Part shown: positions 1-13,200 of the stretch, piece by piece | How the letters are laid out: each line of letters opens with the position of its first letter | How positions within the stretch are numbered: position 1 is the first letter of the stretch | Assembly (NCBI GenBank): GCA_003640385.1 | Contig: RCAB01000216.1 | Span: 1-64,000, forward strand | DNA from: Setaria digitata | Lineage: Eukaryota; Nematoda; Chromadorea; Rhabditida; Setariidae | Length of the DNA stretch: 64,000 bases | Reading direction: 5' to 3' | Position numbers and translations under genes: made by a program | Notes under the pieces: model-generated | The model's input: the letters and a program-made list of their open reading frames with translations, nothing else | Told to the model about the DNA's origin: nothing | Databases searched by the model: none

Positions 1-3000
1 ATAGGTTGTTGCATCCGGTGAATTGCTTTCTTTGAATTTTTAACGTAATTTACCCCTGCCATTTGTTCATAACTTTTCACTTCTTTATTTCTTTTTTAAA
101 ATGATTAACATTCATTACTTTTCATCTCAGTTTTCTATACTTCACTCTTTAGCATTTTCATTTGGCACAGCCTCTAACTTTATGCTATGAATTATTATCC
201 ATTTTAATTCAAAAAATTTCTAAATATCAATTTCACTTCAAACAATTAAACAGCGCAAATCTGTTCAGCCTTCTCTGGATGAAAAGCAATTTAAGGGGTC
301 ACATTTAAAACGAAAGGTGAAGTAATGCGGGAAATAGTGATGTTTATTGTTTAACGCACGAATGAATCGAAGCCAGGTGCAATTAACAAACAATCATTCT
401 GTTTTCTATCTCTGGAAATTTTGATTGATTGAAAACTGATCACTCTCACTCTTTTACGTGAAACTATCGATCAAAAATTCACTATATTTCTAAATTTTCT
501 TTAGTTTCGTGTGTTCGTTGGTCGTTGGTCTTTTCAAGTTGTTGATTAATCTGTATAAAGTTGAAAAATAGTAAATCAAAAATAAACAATAAAAACTACT
601 TGAAGAACAGAAGTCAAGAGTGCTGTTTATTTTCTCTCCTACATGTTTCCGTAGTTGAGATTACCTACCTTACACACAAAATATCAAATTTTTAAATTTT
701 TTGAATAAAACCACTCGATAATGGGTTATTTATTTCCAGTATAGGTTTAAATTTCTTGAAAATAATCTATTTTTCAAATGCTTCTGTAATTTAAGTGTTT
801 TAGACTCATTTTGGAATGTGCAGTTTTATCAATTTGTGAATGCGGAAAATTGGATGCTATCAAGTTATATAACAGAATTTGAGCAAATTAAGATTCTGTG
901 ACTTATTTAGTTTTTCTATCATAATTTTAGATTTCCAACTTTCATTCTAAATCTTTTCTTTTTTCTAAAGTCAAAAATGCAATCAATTATCAGTTTAATT
1001 TTCGAAAATTATTATAGCAGTTATGAAGATTTTACGAAACGCTTAACATTTATTATCATGAAATGCTTGCAACTGATAATGAAATGAAATGACTGCGAAA
1101 TGCATTGTTCAATAATCAGCGGTAAAATTCAGTTCTTGAGTTTTAGAACTGCGCATACAGTTTCATTGAGCATTACAATGATATTACCTCTGTACCATTC
1201 ATTGCAAAACTGTTTTTGCAGAAAACGTTTCCATTTTCCGGATGTGTCATCATCATGGAAGTGTAATTTACTGAAATGAGAAAACCTTTCCGTCCCTTTT
1301 CGCAGAAACGACACTGCAGAACATGTGCTCAGTGCATTGCAAACATCCGCCTTCCAATCTAACCATGTACCTTTCACATCCCTTTCAGTTCTCCAGCTGC
1401 AAAGTAAATTAAAAATTAACTTGCCTTGCTTTCGAAAACTCATCCATTCTCATAACATCTTTCCTTCCTCAGTTTGTCACATCCCTTCGGCTAAATTTCC
1501 AAAATTAGCAGAACAATTCCACTGGCTTCTCCCCATCGTAATAACTTCATGTCATTTGCCCCTTTCGCTCCATTTCTTGCAGCTTGTCCAAACTACTGCC
1601 ACTTCTACCTCATCGTCCTTCCCACTAATTTTCATATTTCATATAGTTGACTTTTCCCGTCATACTAGACAGTAATAATAATTCTCCTTTCCACCTTAAC
1701 CCATCCTTACAGCAACTGAATACTTTTCGATCGAATAAACATACAATTACTGTAATGATTATTGATGCAGAGACTGCGAAGCCAGTTGGTTGGTGGAAAC
1801 CACCAGGAAATTCAATGATTGACCAGCACCTAGAAAATCCGGAAAAGAATCTCATAATGAGGTGATTACAAAATGCGACAAAGATATTGACAAGCTTGCG
1901 GGCTTTACTGAAATTTCTGAAGAGTTCACGTTAAACGAGAGGAAGAAAAAATAAACTGATGAAGTGAGAACAATTTGAGACAAAAATTGGGAAAATGTAC
2001 ATAGATATCCTAAACAGAAAATACCGCGATATGGAGCAATTAGCTTCCGAACAGAAGCACTGCTCCGTTCAGTTCCTCCGTCATCACATTTACGCAATAT
2101 GTTCGTTGCTTCTGCTCTAGCATTTACGTTCGCTCTCGTCAAACAGCGATAGTATTCATTCGTTCCTTCCAAAAAGTTTCCTGTGATCAGTTCAATTCAC
2201 TCATCTTCGCTTCGACCTAATGAAAATTGTGAATTTTGAAGGAACCAATACAATTAAACTCATTCTTCATCTTGCCATTGCAGAAGATGGAAGGCGATTT
2301 GTTTCTTGCGTTGTTTTTGAACTACAGCAAATTTTTTCTTTTAGTGGAGAGAGTATTTCCCTTTCCAATGCTACGATTCCCTCTATTAATATTACTTTAA
2401 AATCTGAACAGATAAAACTCTCAATTGCTTAGAATCAAAAAAAAAAAAACGAATACTTTCTAATTGATTGTATTTATGTGAAATATATAAGCTCAGTCGT
2501 CGCTATCATCTATATTTACTTTCTTGGCCTTTTACTTACAAGTGTTGTTTCACCTTCTTCTGTAGTTATTTTTTTTTTTTTTTTTTAAATTTTAGAATAT
2601 ACTGCATCTCTAATCGCTTTAAATAAACGAACAATTAAAGAATGTTTTACAATTATGAGTCAACATTACTTTGAAGTCTAAAAGCTTTCGAAATTTTGAT
2701 GAATCGATCAATTAAGCAATAATATGAAGTAGTATTGGTAAGCATTTCATTGTTGCAAAATGTATGATAAATATGAAAATTATTATTTGTTTCGCTATCT
2801 TATCTCCTTATCGAAGCCGTTTATGGCTCCGTATTTTTGAAATTCTTAGTTCTCCGGAAGTAGTCCAATTAAAACTAAGCGCGATTAGTGCTCTCTCTCT
2901 CTAAAATCCATCATCACATTTCCCTTTTCACTTAAGCAACCATCTTGAAGTCGTATCGATGGCTATTCCTTTTTACTTCCTTGGATGTTAACATCATATA

Positions 3001-3915
3001 AATATCTCTCCATCTATTATATCAACCTTTCATTCGATCACATTCCTTTCACTTTTCCAACTACACATTAAATGGTATCAGAATACGATTGCTCACGGTT
3101 GCAGTTTTCTGTACGGATGGAGACTATCCACACTTAATATATAGCCATTTCCTCAAAAAAAAAAAATTGCTAATAAAAAACAAACTTTTGCTGTTACTTA
3201 TTTAGAAAAGGACTAAATGTGCAGGGATAAACAATGGCGTTAAATGGAAAATGCAAATTTAAGTGTATGATTTTATGCAGCTGTTATCTTGAATTTTTCC
3301 CCTTCATTTACACCTTTTCTTTCAGTTCTAATCTTCAAAGCTTCTATTTTAATAGATGACATTTGTTTCATTTTTTGAATCCACTCATTTTTCAGTCATT
3401 TTTACAATTTCCAATTTTCCATTTCATTTTTTTCTTCATTTTTCAGGACCATCTAAAGTTGGTTTTTTCTTAGTTTATAGTCATCAAATTTCTCCCTAGC
3501 TTTTTTTCTTTCTCTACCACCCTCTGGACGTCAATGAACAGAGCATAAATTATCTTTCATTTCATCCTAAACCTCATTATTTTCTGGGCCTTTAATCTTC
3601 TCTCTCACAATATTTATTGATTCATTCTTTTATCTCTTCGCTTCAAGTCTCAAACTAACTAGTCAAATAGTTTCAGGCAATTAAAAAAGGAAGCAATCAA
3701 TAAGGTAAGTAATTTAAAACGATGATAGAAAAAATTATATGGTAACTAGTTATCATATAATCTTAATTGAAAATTTCGCTCTAATAATTAAGACCGCGAG
3801 ATTTTACAAAATGGTAAGATGGTAAGCTTTGCTATTATTAATTAAATGGTTCTATATATTGAAAGTTTTTTTGGCAATTCTGAATTTCATTCCTCCTAAG
3901 TTAGTCATTCTGTTA

Positions 3916-3951
3916 AATCTACGTGATTATATATATATAATCACGTAGATT
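3916..3951. repeat. 36-bp perfect palindrome around a TA tract
   Basis: The arm AATCTACGTGAT is followed by an alternating TA core and then by ATCACGTAGATT, so the whole 36 bases equal their own reverse complement. It could extrude as a cruciform or hairpin. Similar TA-centred palindromes with different arms occur at 18.7, 21.1 and 21.2 kb. Confidence 0.9.
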
Positions 3952-5782
3952 ACATATATATATGAAATATATTGTGTTCTGATTGAAAGTGGAAAAAATT
4001 TTACTATAAAACCACTCAAAAAGGTGTGCAGTAGATAAGATTCAAAAGCTTAGAAAATGATAAGTTGTCGCAGGTAATTTTCAACTTTTCCTATCATTAA
4101 TTAGAGTAGAAAACACGATAAATATGATAAGAAATCGTTTTATCAAATGATGAAATGATGAAAACATTGAAACTGCTTGAGAATACTACTGTCACTGAAG
4201 TAAAGGAGAGGAAAAGCATGAAAGAATGATGAAATATTAGTGAACTTTAACAAGTCGACAGTAATACTGCTATAAAATGAAACAAAAGAGAAAAAAAATT
4301 AAAAAGCCTAAAGATGGAAAGGATAAAAATTCGCTCTCATGGCAATTTTTCATTCGTTAACAATTTCTATGTCTTTTTTTTTCAAAGGTTTTGAACTCCA
4401 AATGATTTTTCGTCCCGATTAAATCCACTGAACACACTGTTATAAATTTCAATGAGAAGTCTGACAACTTATGATGTGATGGAAGTATCTTTCTGGTTAG
4501 TTTCTAGTCTAAACGCTTTAGATTTTGTCACTCTGCTAATCGATATACTAGATTTTGTAGTAATGGTATGCATGGAGATAAAGCAATGTTGGGTACTATT
4601 TAAACAGGTGGTTGATTGAAATTGCTGTTCTCAACTGTGATCAGAGAAGCTGGAGTGTCATCGCTGAAAAGTGTATCAGTGAGAAGTAGAAGTTTAATCG
4701 TCTCTGTTTATCATAAAGAGAAAAAGAGAAAGGTCATTATTCCAGAACTGATAGATGGAATTTTATTTCGGATTGATCCCCTCAAGAGATCACTTTATCT
4801 GAAATACTTGGCTAAAAACAAGCATGAAATAAAGAAATAGGTTGAAAGTAAACGAGACATACGATATGGAAAAAAAACATGCACTTCGTGGGGAAATCAA
4901 TAATCATTTTAGAATAATAATGTTTATTGATGATGAAACTGTATCAGATACAGCTATCAAGAAGGGATCAATTAAGCAATCAGCCAAAGTGATTTGAATT
5001 TCAGAGCCGTAAGAACTGGCCAAGTATTAATTTTAGTTTCTAAAGCATTTCATTACTAAAGTAACAACTCGTAAGATGCGTACCACTCAGAGAGGGCCAC
5101 ATCAAGCCGCGAAATCAATAGGAAGGAAAGTGGTTGATCGAACTTCGAAGTGAGATATTATTCGCAGAGTAAAAATAGATTAGAGCCATATCTACTTTGA
5201 ATAACTGCCAATCATAGATATTAGATGAAGACATGAAGTGGTTGAAACAAAGCAAAGAATTAAAACGAAACAGAAAAATACGAAGGGTTCAAGTTCAAGG
5301 TTCATTTTTTTGAGTTCGAGTTTTATTTTCTGTACAAATATTTGTTATAAAATTCAGTGTATGTCTAGTATGGATACTGGAAAGATGGTGGACGATGCAT
5401 GCTGGAACAGTTCTGGATGGTACAATGTTGAAAAGATAACGATCGGAAAAGATACGGCATTCAGAAAATCCGAAAACAGTGATTACTGTTAAGATCGAAT
5501 GTAAAGAAATTAATTGAAACTGACAATAATTTTTGGTAGTTTCCGATTATTTCCACAATTAACCAAATAATTATAGAATATTAAATTTAAGTTATTTGTC
5601 GAACAAATTTAACAGGAGAAATATTCAACTTCATATTCTCATCCTTTCAAGTTCCAATTAGTAAATTTTTATGCAGTTCAATTCACGTCCCACATGCCTT
5701 CCTTTCAATTCTTCTTCCAAACAAGAGCAACCGCAAAATTTTTGAATTGAAAACTTAATTTCTGTGGCGATGGAATTCAAAT

Positions 5783-5826
5783 AGAGAGAGAGAGAAAGAG
5801 AACAGAGCGAGAGAGGAAGAGAGAAA
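5783..5826 (+). repeat. GA-rich simple repeat
   Basis: An imperfect AG dinucleotide tract of about 44 bases, interrupted by AAAG, AACAGAGCG and AGGAAG. No gene is associated with it. Confidence 0.8.
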
Positions 5827-6178
5827 TACATTTCTGGCCACCTTTCAATAAAATCTGTTATGGCTGTGTTGATTAAGATAAGAGAGCAAATTCACCTTTA
5901 GTCCTATGTTTACGTTTCCTGTTTGCTCTCACTCTCGACGATCAATTTACTCATTCCGTGTCAGATCAGTCAATACTAATCGGAATCAACATTCATATCG
6001 GAAAAGACGAACAGATCACTTCCCATTCATAACAAATCCATTCCCTATTATTATCTCGACTTATTGATCTTTTCTGTTGCCATTTCAAACTGCCAAATGC
6101 AAAAATTCGTTTTAGGCCAACATGAACTAACATTTCTGTTATTAATATTCCAACGATATAGCAGCGAACAGCAGATGG

Positions 6179-6425
6179 AACACGGTAATGAATTGCATGT
6201 GGTATATGGTATGGTAAAATAAATGGTGCAAATGAGGTATGTGGTAATGATTAGCATACTGTGTACGGTAATGGATCGCAACGTGACATATGGTAATGAG
6301 TAGTAATATAACATATGGTGACATGATATGTGGCAATGAATAGTAATTTGATATATGGTAATGAATAGCACCACGGCATGCAGTGATGAGTAGCAACGTG
6401 ATATGTGGTGAAGAATAGTAAATGT
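6179..6425 (+). repeat. Degenerate minisatellite, about 25-bp period
   Basis: About nine to ten diverged copies of a unit resembling ATATGGTAATGAATAGCAAC followed by GTGAT. TGGTAATGA or a close variant recurs through the block. Copies differ by substitutions and small indels, so the array is old. Open frames crossing it on the - strand translate to repetitive Ile/Thr/His/Tyr strings, which are a by-product of the repeat and not a protein. Confidence 0.8.
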
Positions 6426-9400
6426 TACGGTAATTTTTCAGTTTCTCTTTTCCTTCTGAATATTTGCTGTCCTGCAGAACCAGTAATTAACTGGTTACTT
6501 ATCAGTTATCTGTATTGCTATCACATTCTCACAACTGGATGGGTTGCCCCGTCTTTTGATATTGAACCTAAGTATAAAAAGTGTTGAATTAACACGCCTT
6601 ACACATTTCAAAGCAAAAGTGCCTGTTCGGATGAATCTGCTTGACTTGTCATTTAATCCAAAAGCTATACATTTTCCATCAATGATTCAGTTTCTCCATC
6701 TTCAGAAAAAAGAGGAAAGGAAGAAAAGTGTAAGTCTTTATGCCTTTCATGGTGAGAAGCGTCTTGACAATGCAGAAATAGTGCCTGATCCATTTCTGTC
6801 ATTGCTATTTTGAGTTGTTCGAGATGACCGTTCTTACTAACGAAACTTTCTTGCAATCATTAACGGCATATGTGTTCTTCGTGCTTTCATATTAAGTGAA
6901 TTCCATTTTCTATGGAACCAAACTTTTACTAAAATTAATCAGTTTAAGATAAAGCAGCGCATAATTTAACTGTTTAATGGAGCATGAATTTAGGAAATTA
7001 TCCTATTATGCAATTTTCTTTCGTCTGGGCTTTCTTTTGCAAAATTCTACTGGCAATTTTATCACTGCTTGTTTCCACTAGTAAACGTAATTATTATATA
7101 ACAGTCCGTTTAATCCATCAAATATCTTTTCTTGCCGCAGCGCTGAATTTGAATATGATAAACAGGTGAGTTGCAGATGCCATTCATCATTTTTTCCATA
7201 AAGAGAAGGAGAAAGCAGAAATTAAGACCATATATCATCAGTCTCATGCCGGATTTCTGGATAAAGTCATTAAAATTGCCCTATCAGATGTTGCTACAGT
7301 TGTCGAGTGACTTGTATCTGAGAAATTAAAGATAAAAATGAGACGCTAAAAAAGTGAAGAAGTTTTCATTTCCACTTCTGCTAAATTAGTAATATGAAAG
7401 AAAAATATTGCGCACAGAAGTCAAGGAAAGAAGAGATACTAACTCTCATAGGCCTAACCAATTTACTGTAGAAGAAGGCTAATGGGAATGTGAAATGCAT
7501 TTTCATTTTATTTACATCTTTAATACTTTGATATAATTAGAATGCGCTTTTAAATTCAATGAACTTTTAAATTATGTAAAATTTTTTTTTTTTAAATTAC
7601 CGAAGAAGTAGTCAACACCAGTTGGCTCATATTTGATGAAACATCCATACAATTTATTAAGTAATCATGCAACAATTATCAGCAATTCTTAAGTAATATC
7701 CCAAAACACTAAAAAGTAAAGAAATATTTAACCGCAGTAAATCTCCATCAACTTCCTCTAGGTCGACTTCATCATGAGCTACGCGTCAGGCTCAACTAGG
7801 AGGATGGATACGTTCAGTCACATAGTACGTAAGTCCAAGAATGCGGCGCTAACACACTTGCTTCTTTTTTAGTCGTTTTTAAAACAGTTTGGCACTGTTT
7901 ATTTCCACATCAGTCAACTACAAGTTGCAGTCAAATTTGGAGGGTAACTGCATAGTAGAGTGACGGACCGTCCTCTTGTTTATCTTTAAGTTTCATAGGT
8001 TCGTCTCCGTGGAGACTTCCATCTGCATTTGACAGAAAAGAACTAAAACAAAGAGTACCGAATGACTAACTGAAAGTTGAGAGTGAACAATTCAAGGTTA
8101 GCTTGCAAAATAGTAGATGAGCCTCGTTACAGGAACAGCAGGTAAAAACTGATGCAAAGTTAAAAACCGAGCGCAATGATAACAATCAGTAATCACTTAG
8201 GGCAGCAGCAGGCGTGGGTGGGTATTACCATGTTATGAAGAGTAAATAACTACTCCAATTAAGCTTGTCCTCAGGCTCCGACCTTTGACCTTCTTCGTCA
8301 GTAGCATTAAGATTGCTCACTAGCAAAAGATGCAAATTCAACAACTCATTAGTGGAAGAGAAAGAACACTAGAGCAATGCTAGGGAATCAGAGACATATT
8401 TTAAGTCCTTTAAATGGTTTAAAATTACAAATTCATTTTAAGTATGCAAAAATAATGAAATATCAAAACAGAGACACTATTTGTCCTAGTACGATCGATA
8501 TGCAAATTTGTGAAGTCAGCAGTAGATCAAAAATCAGTTAAGTCTGAGCGAAGCTTTTGAAACATCGTCCTTCCCAAAGTAATCTCTATAACTAACGTTA
8601 ATGTCTCAACTTCCGCAACAGTTATCCCTATCTCCGCCTGACCTCTTCCTGACCCTAATTACCTTCGGTAATCGATTGTGAATGATGTTCAATGGAAAGT
8701 TGTTATTTTGTTTTGCTTTCACAATATTACCATTTTCTTTAACTGTCTCTTGTCATATGTTCTTTCAGGCCCTGTAGCCCATAGAAGGGTAAAGATCACT
8801 AGAATACTTGGAAGAGTACCCAGAAATAGCAGTTTGGGTAAGTCTGTTACGTCATGAATGCACCCGACTCATTTGTTCAGGTCTGGGAAGGGTTGCTCAT
8901 CCCGAAATTTTCTCCTCGAAGGATAGCACATCTATTCACAATATAGCTTTATCATAATTTACCATTACACTTTAAATTAATGACTTAAAACCACACAACA
9001 TTTACCCGGAATTTCCTTGACACTGCTCTTAACTCATCCAAGTCTTTATTTACTCAGGTTTGGATAAAAATGCCCCAGCAATGAACCTCGAGACAGAAGA
9101 ACTCACTTCTTCGGTCATCACCTAAAGGCTTTCTCGGGAAATAGGACGCTATGAACCACTAAGCTATTGCACTTTTGCTTGTCTTAAAAAAAGTAAAAAT
9201 CGTTGGAATTTTGAGTGGTACTTCAAAGAAGAAACTTCACCGCCTTGTGACAAAAAGGAATGAAGAAAGCCCACGAACGAAACTTTCTTTCGTCCCTTAA
9301 ATAGCTCCAATTCATGGTAAGAAAGATAAATGAATCTAATCATTAAAGTTTTGTGAATGTGTTTATAAAACCTATTTAATTTCTTTCCAGCAATTGAACC

Positions 9401-9736
9401 TTAGAGAAAAATACGACATGAGTTCCGTGGAATTCTATGCATCATTGCAGGAGGTCAAGGGTCACGCCTGAGGAGTCCACTTTGTGAAGTGCTTCCGGAT
9501 AACATAATTCACTGAACTGGAACACTACTCGAGCTGGACAAAGAGATTTATGCTGCAAAATTATGTTTCATACACCAATGACAAGTGTGTTAAAGTCAAG
9601 AATTCATAGCTGTCTAATTCCCCAAAGCGCTCGCACTCTCGGTCCAAACTAACTCAGATTTCCCAGAAGCTAAGGTGAAAATCCCGCATATTTTGGGCAC
9701 TATTTCACCACCATTCAACAACGAAGATTGTTTATA

Positions 9737-9802
9737 GGACGCGTGCGGAGTGATGAGGCGTGCGTGCTGCGTCGCGTCCGCTCTCATTATCATTATAAAA
9801 GG
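9737..9802 (+). promoter_or_regulatory. Probable HEXIM core promoter with TATA box
   Basis: TATAAAAGG at 9794-9802 is a strong TATA match. It lies in a short CpG-rich island that contrasts with the AT-rich surroundings. Just upstream, GGACGCG (9737-9743) and CGCGTCC (9773-9779) form an inverted repeat that could be a bound site. The TATA predicts transcription starting near 9825-9835, about 420 bases before the HEXIM start codon. Transcription itself is not shown by the sequence. Confidence 0.55.
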
Positions 9803-10012
9803 AGCGCAAAAGGCGGTGCTTGTCATCAGTGTTGGAGCTGTAGCCGGCAGCAGCAACGTTCTCTAGCGCGCGCTCACGTATACACATACACACGTATAGG
9901 CACGCGCCACCCACATATACGTACGAGTGGCTGTACGTGTAGTGTTGTACATTGACACACAAGTTTACACATAAAGTTAAGATACACGCCGTGGACTAAT
10001 ACAGTTCACTGA

Positions 10013-10024
10013 GTTTTTCCTGCA
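10013..10024 (+). promoter_or_regulatory. 3' splice acceptor in the HEXIM leader (spliced leader or 5' UTR intron)
   Basis: A pyrimidine run ending TTTTTCCTGCAG precedes the HEXIM start codon by 227 bases. It fits either an SL trans-splice site or the end of a 5' UTR intron; the sequence does not separate the two. Confidence 0.35.
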
Positions 10025-10251
10025 GGAAGAGGTGCTGTATCATTGTTGACATAGTTACACGCAGTGCAGCCTTGTAGTAGCTTAATTCGGGTTAGTGCAA
10101 GCCTGTTGTCCTTTGACCTCTGTCGACGAAAACTTTCGGCTGTCTACACTTTCGTTTTAAATCCGGAGAATCTAGGTTTGTGACCTATCATTCGAAAGCC
10201 TATCTTGTGCTGGGGACACTGGTACGGGTTATTTAAGTGACAAGGATCACG

Positions 10252-13200
10252 ATGACTGCTACTGTCGTAGACCAACCCGATAAACAACAACAGCAGCAAG
10301 ATCAAGATCATACTTCGAAGCAGCATATACCACAGCAACTGCATCCAGAACATGATATTATTATTACATCGATGGAAGGTACCGATGACGAAGTTGCTGT
10401 TGCAGTTTCGCGTGACACCCCTACCGATGCATGCCATCAAGCCACCGCGGGAGAAAGTTCGAAGCAACAGCAACAACAACCTGAAGGTATTCCGGACTCC
10501 GGAATTCCTTTGGCGGGTGCGTCACACGTAAAGGCAAAGAAACCCCGAAGAAGGTTTGCTGTTTACCTTTGTTTCATTCTCTTTTGGATTTTCGAATTTT
10601 CTCTTTGTCCTGTTATGGAATTTCGTAAGAAAGCATCTCCCCTTTCTTTCATTTATGAAGGGAGTTTTATTTTTTTATTTTTTTTATTTTTTTTTTATTT
10701 TTTTTTTTTTGCTGCCTGTCCCCATGACCTCCTCTTTTTTGATGTTATGAAAATCACAGAATCTCTTTTTGTAAAAATTTAATGGTGAGGGAGAACAACT
10801 GATACTTAAAATTGAAAATAATTGAATGTGTGAGGTTACGTTTGGCAGGTTTGAATTTTCGAAAAGTTTGTTTCCACTCATCAGAGATAGTGCTGGTACA
10901 GCTATTATGAATTTGGGTATTTGACATCATTGAAAGTATTCTTAAAAGTCTTTTCACTTCATAATACCTCTTGAGATATATTGGGAACGTAAAGAAAAGT
11001 CCTCAGTGGTGGATAAGATAAAGGTGCATAGACTTTTCGTTTTGTTTCTTGTCATTTTTCACTCTTTTTTTTTTTCTTTTTTTTAACACGTGGAAAGTTC
11101 ATTGTATCTGTCTTTTTCCCTTCTTACTCGCTCTCATCAACGATTCAATAGCAAAGTGATAAATAACGACAAATTACAGAAGAGGTGGAAAAGGACGTTG
11201 GAAGCCATATCACGCGTTGTCGCTCAAGGAAAAAATTGCCCAAGAAGAAAAGGAAGAACGAATTGCAGTGGGAAAGCGAGAAAGGTTAGCGATGGAAGAG
11301 TTTTGTTTTTCTATGAAAATGCATAGAGAGACAAATTAGGGATTCTTAAATATGTCCGCGATTTTAAAAATTTTTTTCTAGCAATTTTGCCATGCAAGAC
11401 TGTTGTTTTCTTGATCATTACTGCGGTTTGGTCTGATTATGAGTTGGTATTATTTCATAATTTATTCTTGGTGTTTTGAATTCATGCGTTTGATATTGAG
11501 TCTCTGTCTAATATTTCGGTCATAATTATCCCGTTTTTTTTTAGTTTTTTTTTTTCGTGGAATCCTGTTTATTAATTGAGCATAATCTAATCTGCTAGAA
11601 AATTTAGATTTGTTTTCACTTCGTTTTAGTTTAATAAGTTATATAATCATTAATAATGTTTGACCTGCTGCTAATGTTAAAAGAAATGATGGACACTATG
11701 CACAGAGCTTGTGACGTGTATTTAAGTTTGCAAGAACTGATAAAGGCGAAGTGGACAAAAAGGTTTCTTCATGAAGTTTCTAGCTACTGTTTGTGAGCTG
11801 TTGAGGATTTACAATTGCAAACTGTCGCTTATGCTAAACCTAAATATTTTCGTAATAAAGATTATCCATAGGATTTTATATTATCAGATGAAGTTTTTCT
11901 CAAAAGTTTTATGAATATTGAAATAGCTCTCGAGGATACCCTAGTAATGGATTGAGCGTAGGGTTTGTTGGTATGACTCGATATGTTGTCATCTTTTTTT
12001 TATCGTTATTAAGATTCACATAACTGCGTTTCTGAAAATGTGTACTCGAAGAAATTGTTGAACTAATCCGTGAACGGATTTGAAAAGAGAATTGAAGGGA
12101 AAGAGTATGGGTGAAGTAGAGTGGGATTGAATTATCGCTTTTAAATTTAACAAGTGTGTTTTTTAAGATTGTTTTCACGCGGTAAACCGATGGCACCTTA
12201 CAATACGACGCAGTTCTTAGTGGAAGATCATGAGATGCGAACGATGCTTCCCGATAGCGGTGATTTAGTTTCTGGAACAGCTGCTCATCAACGACAATGC
12301 ACGGGAGGATTTTCACCAAGGTTTGTTTTTTCGCGAGAGGTTTGTATTACTTGTTGTTGCTAAATGTGAATCAGTTTTCTGGTTTGTAAATCCTTTCCGT
12401 TTGTTTTTCAATGTACCGAATTCGCCGTTTCGATATTGTTGTTTTAATTTTGTTAATTCTGGCTTAAGATTAACATTGACATTAACATTAACATTGACAG
12501 TTACTTCTCTAACAATCATTATTGCAAAATCAGTAATGTTTGTTCCGTTTTATCGAAATGTAGTGGCTATTGGTGTGATTTACTTTTAGTAATGTGTACA
12601 CCAATATCAAAATGGTGGATAATTTTGTGCCGATTTCCTGATTCAATTAATACTCTGGTTGTGAAAGTTTTAGATATCGGTGCTGTTCAAATTTTCAACA
12701 GATAGGAATTACCTTTTTGAAAAGAATAGAGCACTTTCTTTGATTTCTTGTTATAATAAGCATGCCACCTGAATATTCGTAGCGGTATTATAATTAAAAT
12801 ACACGCTAATAAAATTTTTCTGTTAAAGGACTTAAATCAGTTCCAAATTTTTCTAGACGTTGTTTGCAATTATGCTAAAAAAAATGTGGTGAGCGTATTG
12901 CGACAACGACATACACTCACATACATACGCTCGTGTGCTACGCTCCGTTTCGACTCTGAAAATCTCCAAAGGCGAGCAGATTTTCATATAGTCGATTTGG
13001 CGAGTCATTCACTTCCTGAGAGCTGACATGCTTAGCTTTGATTTTGAAAACTGCAGAAATAGGGGATTCTGGGAACTGATGGTAGTGTGGTTATTAAACT
13101 TGCTTCAAATAAGCAGTCTGTTTAGAAGAGGTTTAACTGATATTGCTGGGATATTTTCAAAGTGGTTGTCCTCTTATCTCGTAGTATTTTTAAATATCAA

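Larger units (their letters stand above)
1..9700. other. Gene-poor AT-rich region
   Basis: I find no exon chain with consistent splice phases on either strand. Open frames are short (under about 110 codons), show no recognisable domain and are what chance gives in AT-rich DNA. Homopolymer A and T runs are common. The only structured elements I can support are a palindrome near 3.9 kb, a GA-rich tract near 5.8 kb and a degenerate 25-bp minisatellite at 6.2-6.4 kb. The stretch from about 7.7 to 9.6 kb is less AT-rich than the rest and may hold distal regulatory sequence of the HEXIM gene, but no motif proves this. Confidence 0.6.

Noticed and set aside
4616..4840. 74-codon basic frame ending NKHEIKK
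   Set aside because: No ATG at the start of the frame, no recognisable domain, no splice-linked neighbours.
7741..7830. tRNA-like block (GGTCGACTTC and TGAGCTACGCGTC)
   Set aside because: I could not fold a cloverleaf with matching acceptor and T arms; no GGTTCGA B-box.
12890..13030. GC-richer patch in HEXIM intron 3 as an alternative promoter
   Set aside because: No TATA, no acceptor-linked ATG exon in phase; evidence is only composition.
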